Origin: PALSA-693 sp963702305
GTDB taxonomy: Bacteria > Actinomycetota > Acidimicrobiia > Acidimicrobiales > Palsa-688
Reading direction: 5' to 3'
Assembly (NCBI GenBank): GCA_963702305.1
Contig: CAVPBX010000014.1
Coordinates: forward strand, 1 to 64,000
Length of the DNA stretch: 64,000 nucleotides
In this document: piece by piece, positions 62,505 through 64,000 of the stretch
Layout: every line of letters begins with the position of its first letter
Numbering within the stretch: position 1 is the stretch's first letter
Made by a program: the position numbers and the translations under genes
The notes under the pieces: generated by a model
Database searches by the model: none
The model's input: the letters and a program-made list of their open reading frames with translations, nothing else
What the model was told of the DNA's origin: nothing

Positions 62505-63097
62505 CGGCCCACGGCGGCCCGGACACGGGCGCGCAGCGGGCCGGCGTACCGGCCCAGCAGCCGGCGCCCGACCGCGGTCGCGATCCGACGGGGCCGTTCC
62601 CGCACTGGGATTTCCAGTGGTCCGAGCGGCGTGACGCCGAGCGGCGGGCGGGGACCGTCGGCTGCATGATCGATGACCTGGTTGGCGGCCCGCAGCAGGC
62701 GGGCTTCGATCGGGCCGGGGATGTCGAGGCTCCCAGCCCGAACCACCGTCACGTGATCGAAGCCGCGGAACGCCCGTTCCAGCTGGCGCACGGTCTCCCA
62801 CTGCCGTGCTCGGGCGGAGAAGCCGCCGCCGGTCGTGGCCGGCACCGGGAGGCCGGGCTCGACCACCAGCACGGCCCGGGTGGCACCCGTGTGCCGGCGC
62901 AGGTTGGCCAGCCGCCGACCGGAGAGGATTCCCGCCACCGGCACCGCCAGTTGGGCGGCGCTGACGCGAGGAGAGACGACGGTCACCTCATCGCCGTCGG
63001 CCCAGGCCCGGCGTACCGCGGCCACCGTGGCCGCCGCGGCCGGGAGGGGGATCGGCGGGTAGGTGCCGACGATGAGGGTCCGTCGAGGCGCGGTCAT
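62501..63097 (-). CDS. Unrecognised protein paired with a GT4 gene (GT-B N-terminal-like)
   Basis: This 198-residue cytoplasmic protein has LIVGTYPPIPLPAAAATVAAVRRAWADGDEVTVVSP, which looks like the first strand and helix of a GT-B fold, then VLVVEPGLPVPATTGGG. No donor-binding half is present. It could be a truncated or accessory glycosyltransferase. ATG 63097 overlaps the upstream gene's stop by 4 nt, so it is translated together with the GT4 gene at 63094. Confidence 0.6.
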   Translation of the reverse strand: MTAPRRTLIVGTYPPIPLPAAAATVAAVRRAWADGDEVTVVSPRVSAAQLAVPVAGILSGRRLANLRRHTGATRAVLVVEPGLPVPATTGGGFSARARQWETVRQLERAFRGFDHVTVVRAGSLDIPGPIEARLLRAANQVIDHAADGPRPPLGVTPLGPLEIPVRERPRRIATAVGRRLLGRYAGPLRARVRAAVGR

Positions 63098-64000
63098 GAG
63101 CCGGTTGAGCCGATCAACGCTCGGAGGTCCGCCTCCATCCGGTCGAGCACGACTGGCCAGGCGTAGTTGTCGAGCACGTACCGCCGGCCTCGGCTCGCCA
63201 TGGTCTCGGCCAGTCGCGGGTCGCCGGCGATCTCCTGCAGCCGGTCGTGCAATTCGGCGCCATCCGTGACGGTGGCACCACCCCCGGATCGTTGGCAGTG
63301 CCAGGCGACGACCTCGCTGTTCTTGATGGCCAGCACGGGTGTCCCGGCCAGCCAGGATTCCATGATGGTGCGGGAGAAGCTCTCCATCCGGCTGGGCTGG
63401 ACGTACGCCGAGCGCGGCGGCGAAGGCGTCGTTGCGTTGCTCATCGGGCAGAAAGCCGAGGTCGATGACGCGACCCGCCAGCTCGGCGGGCGGCTTTACC
63501 TCACCGGCCCCGATCGTCACCAGGTCCACCTCGTCCAGGCCCCCACCGGCCAGGGCCGCGGCAAATGTCTCGAGCAGCCAATCCCACCCTTTGTCCTTCT
63601 CCCGCCTCCCGGCGTAGAGGACGAACGGCCGCCGGATGCCATAGCGGGCGCGGAATCCATCCGGATCGTACGTCGACGGCACCTCGATACCGGCCCCGGT
63701 GACCGTGTGATGAGGGGCGACGGGTCCCAACCGGTGGGCCAAGTCGTGCTCCGGCTCGGACAGAAACCACAGAGATGCCGGCTCGGACAGGACGGGCCGC
63801 ATCACGTCGAGACGGGCGTACGTCTCGTCATGGAGGCACGGCATGACCACGGCGCGAGCGGTCACGGTGGACAGGCACACGGTGGTCGTCCAGAACATGT
63901 ACGGCGAGAAGATCACGGCGTCGTAGCTCGACCCGTGGCGGAGGAGGTGATGGAAGAGGTCGGGGACGGTGAAGCGCCAGCTGACCCAACTCCACTGGTC
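63094..64000 (-). CDS. GT4 glycosyltransferase, 5' end beyond the window, one frameshift
   Basis: The frame enters from the right edge (SYDAVIFSPYMFWTTTVC). It continues through MPCLHDETYARLDVMRPV, FVLYAGRREKDKGWDWLLETF and LGFLPDEQRNDAFAAA, then shifts near 63410 to SAYVQPSRMESFSRTIMESWLAGTPVLA, the donor site with the EX7E motif. It ends at 63094. The enzyme is a retaining GT-B type. One indel separates the halves. Confidence 0.82.

Overview
The window is high-GC, densely coded DNA with many GTG/TTG starts, 4-nt start/stop overlaps and TANNNT boxes placed 6-9 nt before start codons. Together with the Mec-CysO-CysM sulfur operon and two secreted proteins built from a 41-residue GYWLVAxDGG repeat, this points to an actinobacterium, probably of the class Acidimicrobiia (inference; no 16S gene is present).

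Region 1 (1-4560) is a large imperfect palindrome. The left arm (1-2268) is an error-rich reverse complement of the right arm (2310-4560). The right arm is the better copy. It carries, on the minus strand, a helix-turn-helix regulator, a DUF5131 (phage Gp37/Gp68) three-cysteine protein and the first residues of a probable TcmP partner. A frameshifted integrase-like gene diverges from them and is followed by a frameshifted DDE transposase (to 6624). The left arm looks like a fold-back read or contig-end artefact, because it has homopolymer runs and indels in every gene. The module on the right arm is nevertheless real-looking and poorly characterised.

Region 2 (6765-21951) is core genome: tmRNA, an M50 protease, smpB, the mec-cysO-cysM operon (mec has an in-frame amber codon), a beta-propeller lipoprotein, murI, a metallo-beta-lactamase-fold hydrolase, rph, a methyltransferase, a membrane glycosyltransferase fused in frame to RdgB, a GT2 enzyme, a flippase-like protein, a secreted repeat/GH25-like protein, tRNA-Leu and clpP.

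Region 3 (22039-64000) is a 42-kb surface-glycan locus. It begins with a Wzm/Wzt-type ABC exporter whose ATPase carries a C-terminal sugar-binding-like domain. A minus-strand operon (34102 to 24119) then encodes a GDP-D-glycero-D-manno-heptose route (GmhA, HddA, GmhB, HddC) with a transaldolase-like enzyme, a sugar epimerase, a methyltransferase, a GT2 and a very large membrane protein. After that come many GT2 and GT4 glycosyltransferases, several of them fused to each other, to methyltransferases or to coiled coils, plus DUF2142, flippase-like and PIG-V-like membrane proteins. The last gene runs off the window end.

About a dozen single-base frameshifts lie outside region 1, and their density rises sharply toward the left end. 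Many are probably uncorrected long-read errors rather than true pseudogenes. No CRISPR array or rRNA was seen. Apart from the decayed left arm there is no gene-free stretch longer than 300 bases.
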